From: G965220305 sp965220305
GTDB lineage: Bacteria; Chloroflexota; Dehalococcoidia; Lucifugimonadales; UBA3495
NCBI GenBank assembly: GCA_965220305.1
Contig: OZ244817.1
Location: forward strand, 1 to 64,000
DNA length: 64,000 nucleotides
Direction: 5' to 3'
Made by a program: the position numbers and the translations under genes. The notes under the pieces were generated by a model. The model did no database searches. It had not been told where the DNA came from and saw only the letters and a list, made by a program, of their open reading frames with translations. Shown here in pieces: positions 16,235 to 24,815 of this stretch. How positions within the stretch are numbered: position 1 is the stretch's first letter; the number at the start of each line of letters is the position of its first letter.

Positions 16235-18946
16235 CTACTGCGGCCCTATGGCCAGGGTGAAGGTCCCGCCGGAGCCTGCCGCTTCCGCGGTGTAATCCCC
16301 GGCGGCCAGGGTCAGGGTGACGCGGTTCAACCCGGTATGGGCGCCGTCGTGCGCCAGCTTGCCGTTCCCCCGCCGGACCATCCTGCGGGTTTCATAGTCG
16401 CTGTTGGGCGGCATCCCCCAGCCGTTCTTGGGAGTATCTTTGGACACGAACAGCGCCCCGCCCGACTCCAGGCTGATTTCCACCGTGGTCTCCTCCGATA
16501 GGGTGAAGTGAATGTACCGGGCGGAAGTGTCCTGGTGGTGGGCCCGGCAGTCCGCGTCGTCCCACGCTCCGCTGAATTCCGCCGCGCCGGTCAGGCTTCC
16601 CAAATTCGTGAAGCAGGAGGTAACCGGCGTCGGCTCCGGTTCCGGCGTCGGCTCGTCCACGTCGGTCAGGTTGACGGTCACGTCAATGGAGGCGCTTCCG
16701 CCCTCCGGGTCCTCGGCCGTTACCGTCACCGCGTAGGTTGACTTGGCCTCGTAGTCGTAGGCCACTCCCTCTTTCGTTACCAACTGCCCGGTGGCGCTTT
16801 CGATGCCGAAGGAGTCCGCGTCCTCTCCGGTCAGGGAGTAGGTCAGCGTGTCCTCGTCAGGGTCGGTGGCCGTCAACGGCAGACCTACGTTCTCGCCGCC
16901 TGCCGTGTTCTCGGCCAGGGTGCGCGTTGCGCTGTCCCCTTCGTTGAAGACCGGATCCCGGTTGGGCGGTGTCTCCTCCACGTCGGTCAGGCTGACGGTT
17001 ACGGCGATGCTTGCGGTTCCGCCATTGCCGTCGGATGCCTCCACCGTCACCGCGTAGGACGCCTTGGCCTCGTAGTCGTAGCTCACGCCCTCCTTCGTTA
17101 CCAACTGCCCAGTGTTGGCATCCAGGTCGAATGACCCGGCGTCGGCTCCCGACAGGGAGTAGGTAGGGGTGTCCTCATCCTGGTCCGTGGCGGTCAGGGG
17201 AGCGCCCACGTTCTCGCCGGCCTCGCTGTTCTCCGGCAGACTGCGGGTTGCGCCGTTCCCCTCGTTGAAGACCGGAGTCTGGTTGGGCGGCGCTTCCTCC
17301 ACATCGGTCAGGTTGACCGTTACCGGGATGCTCGCCGAGAGGCCCTTGCCGTCGGCGGCGTTCACCGTCACGAAGTAGGTGGGCTTGGCCTCGTAGTCGT
17401 ACACCACCCCGGACTTGGTGGTCACCTGGCCCGTACCGGGGTCGATGCTGAACGCCCCCGCGTCCGCGCCGGACAGCGAGTAGGTCAGCGTGTCGCCGTC
17501 GAGGTCCGTGGCTGCCAACGGCGCGCCCACGTTCTCTCCCGCCGGGCTGTTCTCGGCCAGGCTCCGGGTTGCGCTGTCGCCCTCGTCAAAGGCGGGCGGC
17601 GTGTTCTCCGGCTCCGGCGGCGGGTTGACGGCGATGGTTGTCTCGGCGGTGGCCGACAGTCCACCATCGTCGGTCACCGTCAGACGGAAGGTCAGCGCCG
17701 TCTCCTCCGTCACGTCCGGGGCGGTGAAGCTGGCCGTGGTCGCGCTTGCGCTTACGATGGATACCGACGGCGTTCCTCCGACCTGGCTCCAGGCGAAGGT
17801 CAGGGACTCCGCCGTCGTTTCAGCGTCATTGCCGGCGCCTTGCAGTTCCACTATATCCCCGGCCACCGCCGCAGGGACCTGGGCCGCATCTATCTCAACC
17901 GTGGGCGGCGTGTTCTCCGGCTCGGGCGGCGGGCTGATGGCGACGGCCGTCTCGGCGGTGGCCGACAGCCCGCCCTGGTCGGTCACCGTCAGGCGGAAGG
18001 TCAGCTCCGTCTCCCCGGTCACGTCCGGGGCGGTGAAGGTCGCCGTCGCCGCGCCTGCGTTGGCGATGGAGACAGACGGCGTTCCCCCAGCCTGGCTCCA
18101 GGCGAAGGTCAGGGCCTCCGCCGCCGTCTCAGCGTCATTGCCGGCGCCTTGCAGTTCCACTATATCCCCGGCCACCGCCGCAGGGACCTGGGCCGCATCT
18201 ATCTCAACCGTGGGCGGCGTGTTCTCCGGCTCCGCTCCGGCCACCGTGACGGTCATGGTGTCCGAATCGGACTCGCCCTCCTTATCGGTGACGGTCAGCT
18301 CGAACTCCAGCGTCGTCCCGCCCGCCGCGTCGGCGGGGATGGTGAAGCTGGGGTCTCCGTGGGTGGGTTCGTCCAGGGTGACCGTCGGCCCGGAGAGATG
18401 GGTCCACTGGTGGGCCATGCGCCACCACGCGCCGTAGGGGTTCGCGCTGCCCCTGCCTTGCAGGGTCACGCTCCCGCCCGGCGCTCCCGTCAGGTCCGGG
18501 CCGACGTTGGCCGTTGGCCGGACGGCTTCCGGCGCGCCCACCGTGACGGTCATGGTGTCCCAGTCGGACCGGCCCTCCTTATCGGTGACGGTCAGCCGGA
18601 ACACGAGCCTTGTCCCGCCGGCGTCCTCCGGCACGGTGAAAGCGGGGTCGGCGATGGTCGGGTCGGACAGCGCAACGGTTGGCCCGGACAGCTGCGTCCA
18701 CAGGTGGTCCATGAGCCACCACTTGCCGTAGGGGTTCGTGCCGCCCCGGCCCTGGCCGTGGGAAGGACGGCCGGCTCGGCCCGCGCGGTGACGGTCACCG
18801 TGTCGGAGGCGCTCTCGCCCTCTTGGTCGGTGACGGTCAGCAGGAACTCCAGGGCCGCTCCGTCCTCGGCGGGCCGCATCGTGAAGCTCGGCTCGGCCAG
18901 CGTCTCGCCGCTCAGCGTCACGGACGGGCCGGAGAGCTGCCGCCAT
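16235..18946 (-). CDS. Surface protein fragment: cadherin-like repeats and C-terminal domain
   Basis: Longest intact frame of the broken surface gene. The first about 63 codons (above 18757) run out of phase over the preceding repeat, so real homology starts at GQGRGGTNPYG. Then come two PKD-like repeats (about 85-100 residues each, pattern LSGPTVxLSxPxxxxPxFT), two REJ-like repeats beginning ENTPPTVEIDAAQVPAAVAG that are nearly identical at protein and DNA level, and three cadherin-like units (ATDxDxDTLTYSLSGxDAxSF and VSYDYEAKxSYAVTV) with Asp-rich calcium-type motifs. The last about 120 residues contain one Cys pair and resemble pre-peptidase C-terminal domains. No LPxTG or membrane anchor is seen. 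Confidence 0.65.
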   Translation of the reverse strand: MAAALRPVRDAERRDAGRAELHDAARRGRSGPGVPADRHRPRGRERLRHGDRHRAGRAGRPSHGQGRGGTNPYGKWWLMDHLWTQLSGPTVALSDPTIADPAFTVPEDAGGTRLVFRLTVTDKEGRSDWDTMTVTVGAPEAVRPTANVGPDLTGAPGGSVTLQGRGSANPYGAWWRMAHQWTHLSGPTVTLDEPTHGDPSFTIPADAAGGTTLEFELTVTDKEGESDSDTMTVTVAGAEPENTPPTVEIDAAQVPAAVAGDIVELQGAGNDAETAAEALTFAWSQAGGTPSVSIANAGAATATFTAPDVTGETELTFRLTVTDQGGLSATAETAVAISPPPEPENTPPTVEIDAAQVPAAVAGDIVELQGAGNDAETTAESLTFAWSQVGGTPSVSIVSASATTASFTAPDVTEETALTFRLTVTDDGGLSATAETTIAVNPPPEPENTPPAFDEGDSATRSLAENSPAGENVGAPLAATDLDGDTLTYSLSGADAGAFSIDPGTGQVTTKSGVVYDYEAKPTYFVTVNAADGKGLSASIPVTVNLTDVEEAPPNQTPVFNEGNGATRSLPENSEAGENVGAPLTATDQDEDTPTYSLSGADAGSFDLDANTGQLVTKEGVSYDYEAKASYAVTVEASDGNGGTASIAVTVSLTDVEETPPNRDPVFNEGDSATRTLAENTAGGENVGLPLTATDPDEDTLTYSLTGEDADSFGIESATGQLVTKEGVAYDYEAKSTYAVTVTAEDPEGGSASIDVTVNLTDVDEPTPEPEPTPVTSCFTNLGSLTGAAEFSGAWDDADCRAHHQDTSARYIHFTLSEETTVEISLESGGALFVSKDTPKNGWGMPPNSDYETRRMVRRGNGKLAHDGAHTGLNRVTLTLAAGDYTAEAAGSGGTFTLAIGPQ

Positions 18947-20274
18947 AGGTAGGCCAGGTCCTCGGACGCGCCGTGGGGGTTGACGCTGCGGTAGCCCCGA
19001 AGGGTCACGCTCGCGCCCGCCGCCGCCTCCAGGTCCGGCCCGGCGTCGGCAATGGGCCGGACGGCCTCGGGTTCGCCATCACCGGTTGCTTCACCGGCGG
19101 AGACGGACACCGTGGCGGTGTCGCTGTCGGTCTCCCCATCCCGGTCAGTCACCGTGAGGCGGAACACCAGCCGCTCGCCCGCCGCCCGCGCCGGGGCCGT
19201 GAACGAAGGATCGCCCCGCGCCGGGTCGTCCAGCGCCACCTGCGTCCCCGCGACCTGCTCCCAGCCGTAGGCCAGTTGGCTCGATGCCCCGTGGGGGTTG
19301 GTGCTGCCGCGCCCGTCCAGGGTCACCCGCTGGCCCGGCGACGCCTCCCGGTCCGGCCCGGCATTCCCCGTCGGCGGCGTCCCCGGGGGCGCGTCGTCGC
19401 AGCCGTCGAAGTCCTCCGGGTCCAGCCGGTATGACCCGGAGATGTCGTTGGTCGCCTGCGCGCCCTTGGCGTCGGTCACCGTCAACAGCAGGAGGATCCA
19501 GGTGGGTTCGCTCACCCGTGGCAGCATGTAGTTCTCGACCACCGGGTTGCCGGTGGTGAACGACCCCAGGATCCTCGTGCCGGGCTCGTGGAGCCACCCG
19601 GTGGTGACTCGCCATTGATACGACACGATCCCGTCGCCGTCCGGGTCGCTGATCGTGGCGTCGGGGTCGCGGTCGGCGCTGTCGGGATCGGAAGCGTGGC
19701 TGACCATCCGGAAGGTCGGGCACGGCCCGTCGTACACCCGTAGGAAGCCGGCCAAAGACTTCGGCTTCAGGTTGTGGTCCTTGATCGTGTAGGCGACGTT
19801 GGCGCCGCCCCGGTTGCCGTCGGCGTCCACCACGTCCAGGTGGAACTCCAGACGCGTGTCCCGGTGCACCTGCGGCGCGGTGAAGTCGGCCCGCGCCGTG
19901 TCCGTGCTGCTCAGCGTCACCGCAGGCCCGGACACCTGCGTCCACTCGTAGGAGACGATGGGGATCGTCTGGTCCCGCTCATGGGCGAGGCCCCAGATGA
20001 AGCCGCCGTAGCTGCGGCCGCCGGACAGATACGCCTGCTCGCCCTCGTACACATATTCGCGCCGGTCGCTCTGCCCGCCCCGGCGATGGCGGTGACCGGC
20101 CGTGGGTTCACCCACAGGCACTCGGCGCGCTCCGTGCGCGCCCCCTTCCAGTCCACCACGGTGACGGTGTACTCCAGGCAGGTGCGCTCGGTCACGTTGG
20201 GGGCCAGGTAGTAGCCCAGCCAGTGCTTCGTATCCACCGTCTTCAGCTCGCCCGTGTTCCTCAGCCGCCACCAC
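18592..20274 (-). CDS. Surface protein fragment: PKD-like repeats
   Basis: Middle fragment. The authentic frame begins at about 20080 (QSDRREYVYEGEQAYLSGG); the about 65 codons before it are out of phase. It contains PKD/REJ-like repeats with the signature LSGPSVTLSGETLAEPSFT, one longer unit with a Cys pair (GPCPTF, DGCDD), and ends out of phase after TARAEPAVLPTA at about 18760, where the next fragment takes over with a small deletion. Not expected to be translated alone: there is no signal peptide and no ribosome site at its first Met. Confidence 0.5.
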   Translation of the reverse strand: MVAAEEHGRAEDGGYEALAGLLPGPQRDRAHLPGVHRHRGGLEGGAHGARRVPVGEPTAGHRHRRGGQSDRREYVYEGEQAYLSGGRSYGGFIWGLAHERDQTIPIVSYEWTQVSGPAVTLSSTDTARADFTAPQVHRDTRLEFHLDVVDADGNRGGANVAYTIKDHNLKPKSLAGFLRVYDGPCPTFRMVSHASDPDSADRDPDATISDPDGDGIVSYQWRVTTGWLHEPGTRILGSFTTGNPVVENYMLPRVSEPTWILLLLTVTDAKGAQATNDISGSYRLDPEDFDGCDDAPPGTPPTGNAGPDREASPGQRVTLDGRGSTNPHGASSQLAYGWEQVAGTQVALDDPARGDPSFTAPARAAGERLVFRLTVTDRDGETDSDTATVSVSAGEATGDGEPEAVRPIADAGPDLEAAAGASVTLRGYRSVNPHGASEDLAYLWRQLSGPSVTLSGETLAEPSFTMRPAEDGAALEFLLTVTDQEGESASDTVTVTARAEPAVLPTARAGAARTPTASGGSWTTCGRSCPGQPLRCPTRPSPTPLSPCRRTPAGQGSCSG

Positions 20275-22343
20275 CGTATGCCCGCGTCCTCCAGCACCGG
20301 CTTTTTGTCGAAGTCGTGGATGCCGTCCTCGTCCCAGCCCCAGTACGGGTCGTCCCGGTCGTCCAGGCCGTAGCGGAGCGAGTACCGGTCCCCGGCCGTG
20401 ATCCGGGTGATCTCGTCGAGATAGACGTTCGAACGGGGGTTGAAGAAGTACAGGTGGGTCACCTCTGGCGGGCTGTTGGAGGAGATGGTGCCAGTGACGT
20501 CCAGGGTGTCCGAGTCGCCCCGGAACATGGCGCCCCGCAGGTTGCTGAACTCCAGCACCACGGTCTCGCTGTTCTCCTCCACGTCGTCGCCCAGCACCGT
20601 CACCGTGACCCTCGCGCTGCGGCTGCCCGCCGGAATGGTCAGCGTTCCCGGAGAGAGGGCCGCATAGTCCGTGCCCACGGTCGCCGTGCCGCCGGAGACG
20701 CGGTAGTCCACCGTCACCGCCGTGTTGATCGCATCGTTCAGCCGCGCCGTGAAGACCATCGGCGTGCGCTCGCCCGGGTCGCCCTCGATGGCGCTCGGCG
20801 CGTTGACGGTCAGGGTGGCGTCGTCGTCGAGAATCGTGACCGTCGCCGAGGACGACGCGCCGACGGCGTAGCCGTCGCCGCCGGGCACAATCGTCATCGT
20901 GACCGACCCGTGGGGCTCGTCAACGTCGTCGTTGGTGGTGGAACGAAAGGGGGTTTGTGAAACCCAGCCACTCCCCGCCTCGACGAGGTAGGTGTTGCGG
21001 ACCGGTCCGGCGGGGACGCCGAAATTGCCGGTTGCGGTCACGTCCACGTTGATCGTGTAGGACGACGCGGTTTGCCTGACCGTGAACGTGAAATCCGCAT
21101 CCTGACCTTCCGTGATTGTCTCGCCCCCGTAGATCGCAGCGATGCTGACCACCGGCAGCGGCGCGCTGGCCGTCCGGCCCGTGCCGGAGGCGGACCAAGA
21201 GCCGTGCCCCAGCGCGCCCCGGGAGCGCACCTGCGCCTCGTAGGCGGTGTTCTCGCTCAGGCCGGTGATGGTTGCGGTGGTCCCGGGCTGATTCTGCGGC
21301 CCATCGGTCCAGTCCGCGGTCCCGGGCTGCCGGTAGCACAGGTCGTAGCCGGTGATGAGCGCGGGCGGGTTGGTTGGCGCGGTCCAGGCGACGTTCAGGG
21401 TGATGTTGACCCCCGTCACGTTGGGCGCGGCGGGCGCCGGCGGCGCCGGAACCAGCGAAACCGCCACCGCCTGCCCGGCAGTCCAGTCGATGTTGGCGTT
21501 GGGGAGTGCGTAATAACTTACGTTGGAACCGGCTCCGAAGGAAGCGCTGTCGAGCAGGAAGGAGGCGTTGTCCAGGCGCAGGATGTAAGACCCGGCAAGG
21601 GCAGTACTGGAACCCGTGGTATTGAACTGGACTAGAAGCTGATTCGAAGGTTCCGAGTCAAGCAGGTCAGCAAATAAGCGGGTAGCCGCCCCATAGTTGA
21701 AGCTATACGGGGTCAGGGAGCCGAAAGATAATACGCGATACCCCCAACTCGTGTTACCCGCATTCGTCACCGTCCCGACTATCATCGTGCCGGAGAAGAT
21801 TGCGCTGTCCACGGTGGTGGAGCCGAAGCCGGAGGCGGACCATTCGCTGTCGCCGGCGGCGGTGGCCGCCCGCACCTGCACCTCGTAGGCGGTGTTGGCG
21901 CTCAGGCCGGGGATGGTGGCGGTGAGGAGCGTCTGGTCCTGGGGGCCGTCGGTGAAGGCCGCGCCGGAGCCGGTCACCCGGTATTGCAGGTCGTAGCCGG
22001 TGATGGCCGAACCGCCGGTGTTCGACGGCTCCGTCCACATAACCGCCAGGCTGCTGGCCGTGGGCATCCCGAAGGTGGGCGCGGCGGGGGCGTCAGGGGC
22101 AGCGGGAGGGGCCAGGGCCAGCGACACCGCCACCGCCTGCCCGGCGCTCCAGCTCAGGTTGGCGTTGGGGAATGCGTATTCACTTACTTCGGAACCAGCT
22201 CCGTAGGAGGCGCTGTCGAGCAGGAATGAGGCGTCGTCCAGGCGCAGGATGTACGACCCGGGAAGTGCAGACGAAAACCCCGAATTGACAGCCACTGAAT
22301 TGAAACGGACCCCAATCTGATTCGCGGGTTCCGCATCAAACAA
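19917..22343 (-). CDS. Surface protein fragment: FN3, repeated beta domain and Calx-beta
   Basis: 808-codon frame whose first Met lies inside a repeated beta domain, so it is not a natural start. Domains in order: end of beta-domain copy 1; FN3 (APTFGMPTASSLAVMWTEPS); beta-domain copy 2 (TPYSFNYGAATRLFADLL); FN3; an unknown segment with a Calx-beta-like unit (ATVTILDDDATLTVNAPSAI, TVDYRVSGGTATVGTDY); then an unrecognised region with two Cys. After VTAIAGAG (about 20080) the frame is lost; adding one base in the local G run restores it. The two FN3/beta units are near-identical, so recombination between them is likely. Confidence 0.55.
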   Translation of the reverse strand: MFDAEPANQIGVRFNSVAVNSGFSSALPGSYILRLDDASFLLDSASYGAGSEVSEYAFPNANLSWSAGQAVAVSLALAPPAAPDAPAAPTFGMPTASSLAVMWTEPSNTGGSAITGYDLQYRVTGSGAAFTDGPQDQTLLTATIPGLSANTAYEVQVRAATAAGDSEWSASGFGSTTVDSAIFSGTMIVGTVTNAGNTSWGYRVLSFGSLTPYSFNYGAATRLFADLLDSEPSNQLLVQFNTTGSSTALAGSYILRLDNASFLLDSASFGAGSNVSYYALPNANIDWTAGQAVAVSLVPAPPAPAAPNVTGVNITLNVAWTAPTNPPALITGYDLCYRQPGTADWTDGPQNQPGTTATITGLSENTAYEAQVRSRGALGHGSWSASGTGRTASAPLPVVSIAAIYGGETITEGQDADFTFTVRQTASSYTINVDVTATGNFGVPAGPVRNTYLVEAGSGWVSQTPFRSTTNDDVDEPHGSVTMTIVPGGDGYAVGASSSATVTILDDDATLTVNAPSAIEGDPGERTPMVFTARLNDAINTAVTVDYRVSGGTATVGTDYAALSPGTLTIPAGSRSARVTVTVLGDDVEENSETVVLEFSNLRGAMFRGDSDTLDVTGTISSNSPPEVTHLYFFNPRSNVYLDEITRITAGDRYSLRYGLDDRDDPYWGWDEDGIHDFDKKPVLEDAGIRWWRLRNTGELKTVDTKHWLGYYLAPNVTERTCLEYTVTVVDWKGARTERAECLWVNPRPVTAIAGAGRATGANMCTRASRRICPAAAATAASSGASPMSGTRRSPSSPTSGRRCPGLR

Positions 22344-22871
22344 TCTGGTGAGGTAACGGTCTGTCCCCCCAACGTTGAAGGTATACGGGGTCAGGGAGCC
22401 GTAAGCCTGGAGGTGATACCCGCATTCGTCTGCGTCCCGGCTATCAGCGTGCCAGAGAAGATGGCGCCGTCCACGGTGGTGGAGCCGAAGCCGGAGGCGG
22501 GCCAGGGGCCGTCGCCGGTCGAGTGGTGGCCCGCACCTGCACCTCGTAGGCGGTGTTGGCGCTCAGGCTGCCGATGGCGGCGGTGAGGAGCGTCTGGTCC
22601 TGGGGGCCGCCGGTGAAGGCCGCGCCGGAGCCGGCCACCCGGTATTGCAGGTCATAGCCGGTGATGGCCGAACCGCCGGTGTTCGACGGCTCCGTCCACA
22701 TCACCACGAGGCTGCTGGCCGTGGGCGTCCCGAAGGTGGGGGAGGCGGGGGCGTCAGGGGCAGCGGACTGGGCCAGGGCCGCCGGAACGCCGGAGAACAG
22801 CGTCCCCAGGGCAACGACCGCCAGGGCCAGGAATAGGCCGGTCAGCCAACGCGCGGTATTAGAACGTTTGT

Positions 22872-22880
22872 GGGGGGGGG
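22872..22880. repeat. G9 homopolymer at the signal-peptide frame break
   Basis: Nine consecutive G on the plus strand (C9 in the gene). The ATG at 22958 is out of frame with the signal peptide (ARWLTGLFLALAVVALG...AALAQS), but a tract of ten would join them in frame. No ATG, GTG or TTG exists in the signal-peptide frame between its upstream stop (22969-22971) and the hydrophobic core. Tract length therefore decides whether the surface protein can be made. Confidence 0.75.
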
Positions 22881-22958
22881 TAAAAGGGCGACGGGGCCCG
22901 CTGCGGGGCGGCGGGACTGCGTGGTCATGGCGGTTACGCGGGTCACAGGGTTGAACAT

Positions 22959-23635
22959 GATGCTGCGGTTACCTCTTTCGTTTTTCGTTACTATCTTCGA
23001 CCTATGATTACGCGCCCGAGATCCTTGCCCTCCACGTACAGGCTGTGGCGGTCGAGCAAAGCCATGCCTGCGAGGGGCGCGGCCCTGACGCGGACAACAC
23101 CACGGGTTGGCGCACTGTCTTCGGTATCCCTAGCCGCCAATCGGGTAACATACAAGTATCTCCCACGATTGGGTCAGCCACGCCACATTATACACCAGCG
23201 ATATAAGATTGGTGTCACGAAAAGCTTGACATTACATCAGGTCTTATAAGTATTAGTGTAAGCTGCCGTAATCGCCCCGGTTGCCGGTAACAAGCCCCGG
23301 TCTCCGAAATGGGCATGAAGCGATTGCCGGGTCTTGCCCGTTCTCATGGGTAGGACGATGGCAAAGTAGTGTGCGTTGACTCCTCCGCTCATCCTGAGCC
23401 TGTCGAAGGACGGGATGGTTCGACAAGCTCAGGATGAGCGGCTTTGCCACTGACATACGAGCGGCTTCGCTGCTGGCATAGGATTGGCAATCGGCCTGTT
23501 CTTGTGGAGGTGGCGAGTGAACAACCCCGAAGAATTGCAGGAGGAGATAGCGGCCCTGCGGGAGCGTCTATTGCGGCTCAGCGAGGCCAGCCTTCGCAAT
23601 GGTATGGCGCTTTCCCAGGTCAGGTCAGGGCGGCG
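22959..23635. other. Gene-free region upstream of the surface gene
   Basis: About 680 bp with no believable open frame. It is locally more AT-rich (22970-23010 and 23140-23260) than its surroundings, consistent with promoters for the leftward surface gene. It holds the REP-like palindrome at 23386-23440 and the 3' flank of the Uma2 gene. Nothing else was recognised. Confidence 0.5.
23386..23440. repeat. Long REP-like inverted repeat
   Basis: Two 22-bp arms, starting CGCTCATCCTGAGC and ending GCTCAGGATGAGCG, match at 21 of 22 positions around an 11-bp loop. Sequences of the type CATCCTGAGC..GTCGAA are widespread intergenic palindromes in several phyla. A half-copy (GAGCTTGTCGAAGGGCTGG) occurs at about 56061-56079 in this window. 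Confidence 0.75.
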
Positions 23636-24430
23636 TCATGGGTCCTGGCGGCGGAGCCGTTCCTCCAACTCCCGGACACGAGTTTCGGCGGCGGCGCGGG
23701 CCTCCCGCTCGGCGTTGCGTTCGGCTTCGGCAGCGGCGCGAGCCTGCTGCTCTGCGCTGGCACGGGCTTCGGCGGTATCGGCGCGGGCTTGCTCTGCGCC
23801 GGCCCGGGAGCGTTCATCTTCAAAGGTGGTGATGTGTTGCTCCGTGGCCGGGTCGTAAAACACCAACTCTCCCCGCTGCCATCGCAGGCTAAGGTTCAAG
23901 ACGGCGCTGTATCCCTGCAAGCTCCCATCGGGCAGTTCATCTATGGGCATCGGCCCGTACTCCCCATCCACCAAGCGGTCCCCGGCCAGCCGCGCCCCAT
24001 GATGGTCGCCCGTCTCGTCAAACCGCCAGTATTCTATGATGCCCAGGGCCGCATAGTCATCCCGTTTTGCCCCCACGTCAACGCGCCCCGTGCTCGCCGA
24101 GGCAACCTCCAATACGAAGTCCGGTGGTTTCCCCTGCTCGGCGATGATGTACCCGTTGCTCTCCTTATACAGCGCCGGGGCCACGTCAAAGGCCACCAGC
24201 AGGTCTGGATACCGGCTCCCGGCCAGGTTCCGGGTGGGCCTGACCACCAAGTAGCGGTCACCGGCCACCAAGGTGGTTTCGGGCTTGCCCAGGTGCAGGG
24301 CCAGGTAGTGGGCGTTGCCGTTGATGGTCAGGTGGTCGAAGCTGGTCATCTTGTCTTCCGGACATTCCGGCGGGTCCGGCAACCGGAAACGGGCTTTGGG
24401 CGTCGTGGCGCCACTGCGGGCAGTGGTCAT
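23636..24430 (-). CDS. Uma2-family (DUF820) putative endonuclease
   Basis: 264 residues. The core (YLVVRPTRNLAGSRYPDLLVAFDV... PPDFVLEVASASTGRVDVGAKRDDYAALGIIEYWRFD) shows the PD-(D/E)xK-like pattern of Uma2 proteins: Asp in YPDLL, Glu in LEVAS and a downstream Lys in AKRDDYA. The last about 65 residues are an Ala/Glu/Arg-rich coiled coil, common in this family. The start at 24430 has GGAGG eight bases upstream; an in-frame Met at 24493 does not. Uma2 genes are abundant in Chloroflexota and Cyanobacteria with unknown role. Confidence 0.85.
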   Translation of the reverse strand: MTTARSGATTPKARFRLPDPPECPEDKMTSFDHLTINGNAHYLALHLGKPETTLVAGDRYLVVRPTRNLAGSRYPDLLVAFDVAPALYKESNGYIIAEQGKPPDFVLEVASASTGRVDVGAKRDDYAALGIIEYWRFDETGDHHGARLAGDRLVDGEYGPMPIDELPDGSLQGYSAVLNLSLRWQRGELVFYDPATEQHITTFEDERSRAGAEQARADTAEARASAEQQARAAAEAERNAEREARAAAETRVRELEERLRRQDP

Positions 24431-24815
24431 GCTGAACCTCCGGGGGCTTGGCGAGTCCGGGAGGCAGTGCTGCGCCGGCCGGAAACGGCCCAAGGCGCGG
24501 CTTTCCGGGCGACCGCCGCCGATATACCATTAAACCAGTCGGCGATCTGTGTCTGGTTGGAAGACAGTTGAATATACCCCAGCTTTTCTCAGGATGGAGC
24601 CGTGGGTGATTTGCCAGAACTTTAGGCAGGGCCGGGGTATTTTGTCAAGGCATTTGGCCGCCGGTTGACGCCCAAATCAGTCCGGCAAGCAGGGGTTGAC
24701 GGGCTCATTGCCGCCGCGATGTGGAGAGAGCGCTGCGCCCACTGGCTCAGTCTCCTATGGCTAGCCTGGGTGCTCCCGGAGGGTAAGCGCCGTAGCCTCC
24801 CTGGTCTATTGCTGC
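24431..24815. other. Intergenic stretch, nothing recognised
   Basis: 385 bp between the Uma2 gene and the end of the restriction operon. No open frame with a ribosome site, no strong hairpin and no repeat was found; a 74-codon plus-strand frame here lacks coding character. It probably holds the Uma2 promoter. Confidence 0.4.

Larger units (their letters stand above)
16235..22958 (-). pseudogene. Giant secreted multi-domain surface protein, split by frameshifts
   Basis: Reading all frames together gives one protein of about 2,200 residues: signal peptide, three FN3 domains alternating with a repeated beta domain (contains SYILRLDxASFLLDSAS), a Calx-beta domain, PKD-like/REJ-like repeats, three cadherin-like repeats and a C-terminal pre-peptidase-type beta domain (ending GDYTAEAAGSGGTFTLAIG). 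Frame changes occur at the G9 run 22872-22880, near 22520, near 22415, near 20080 and near 18757; at the last one about 15 or more residues are also missing relative to sister repeats. It would be an adhesin or matrix protein outside the cell. Decay, phase variation or assembly error in repeats are all possible; fragments are listed separately. Confidence 0.7.
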
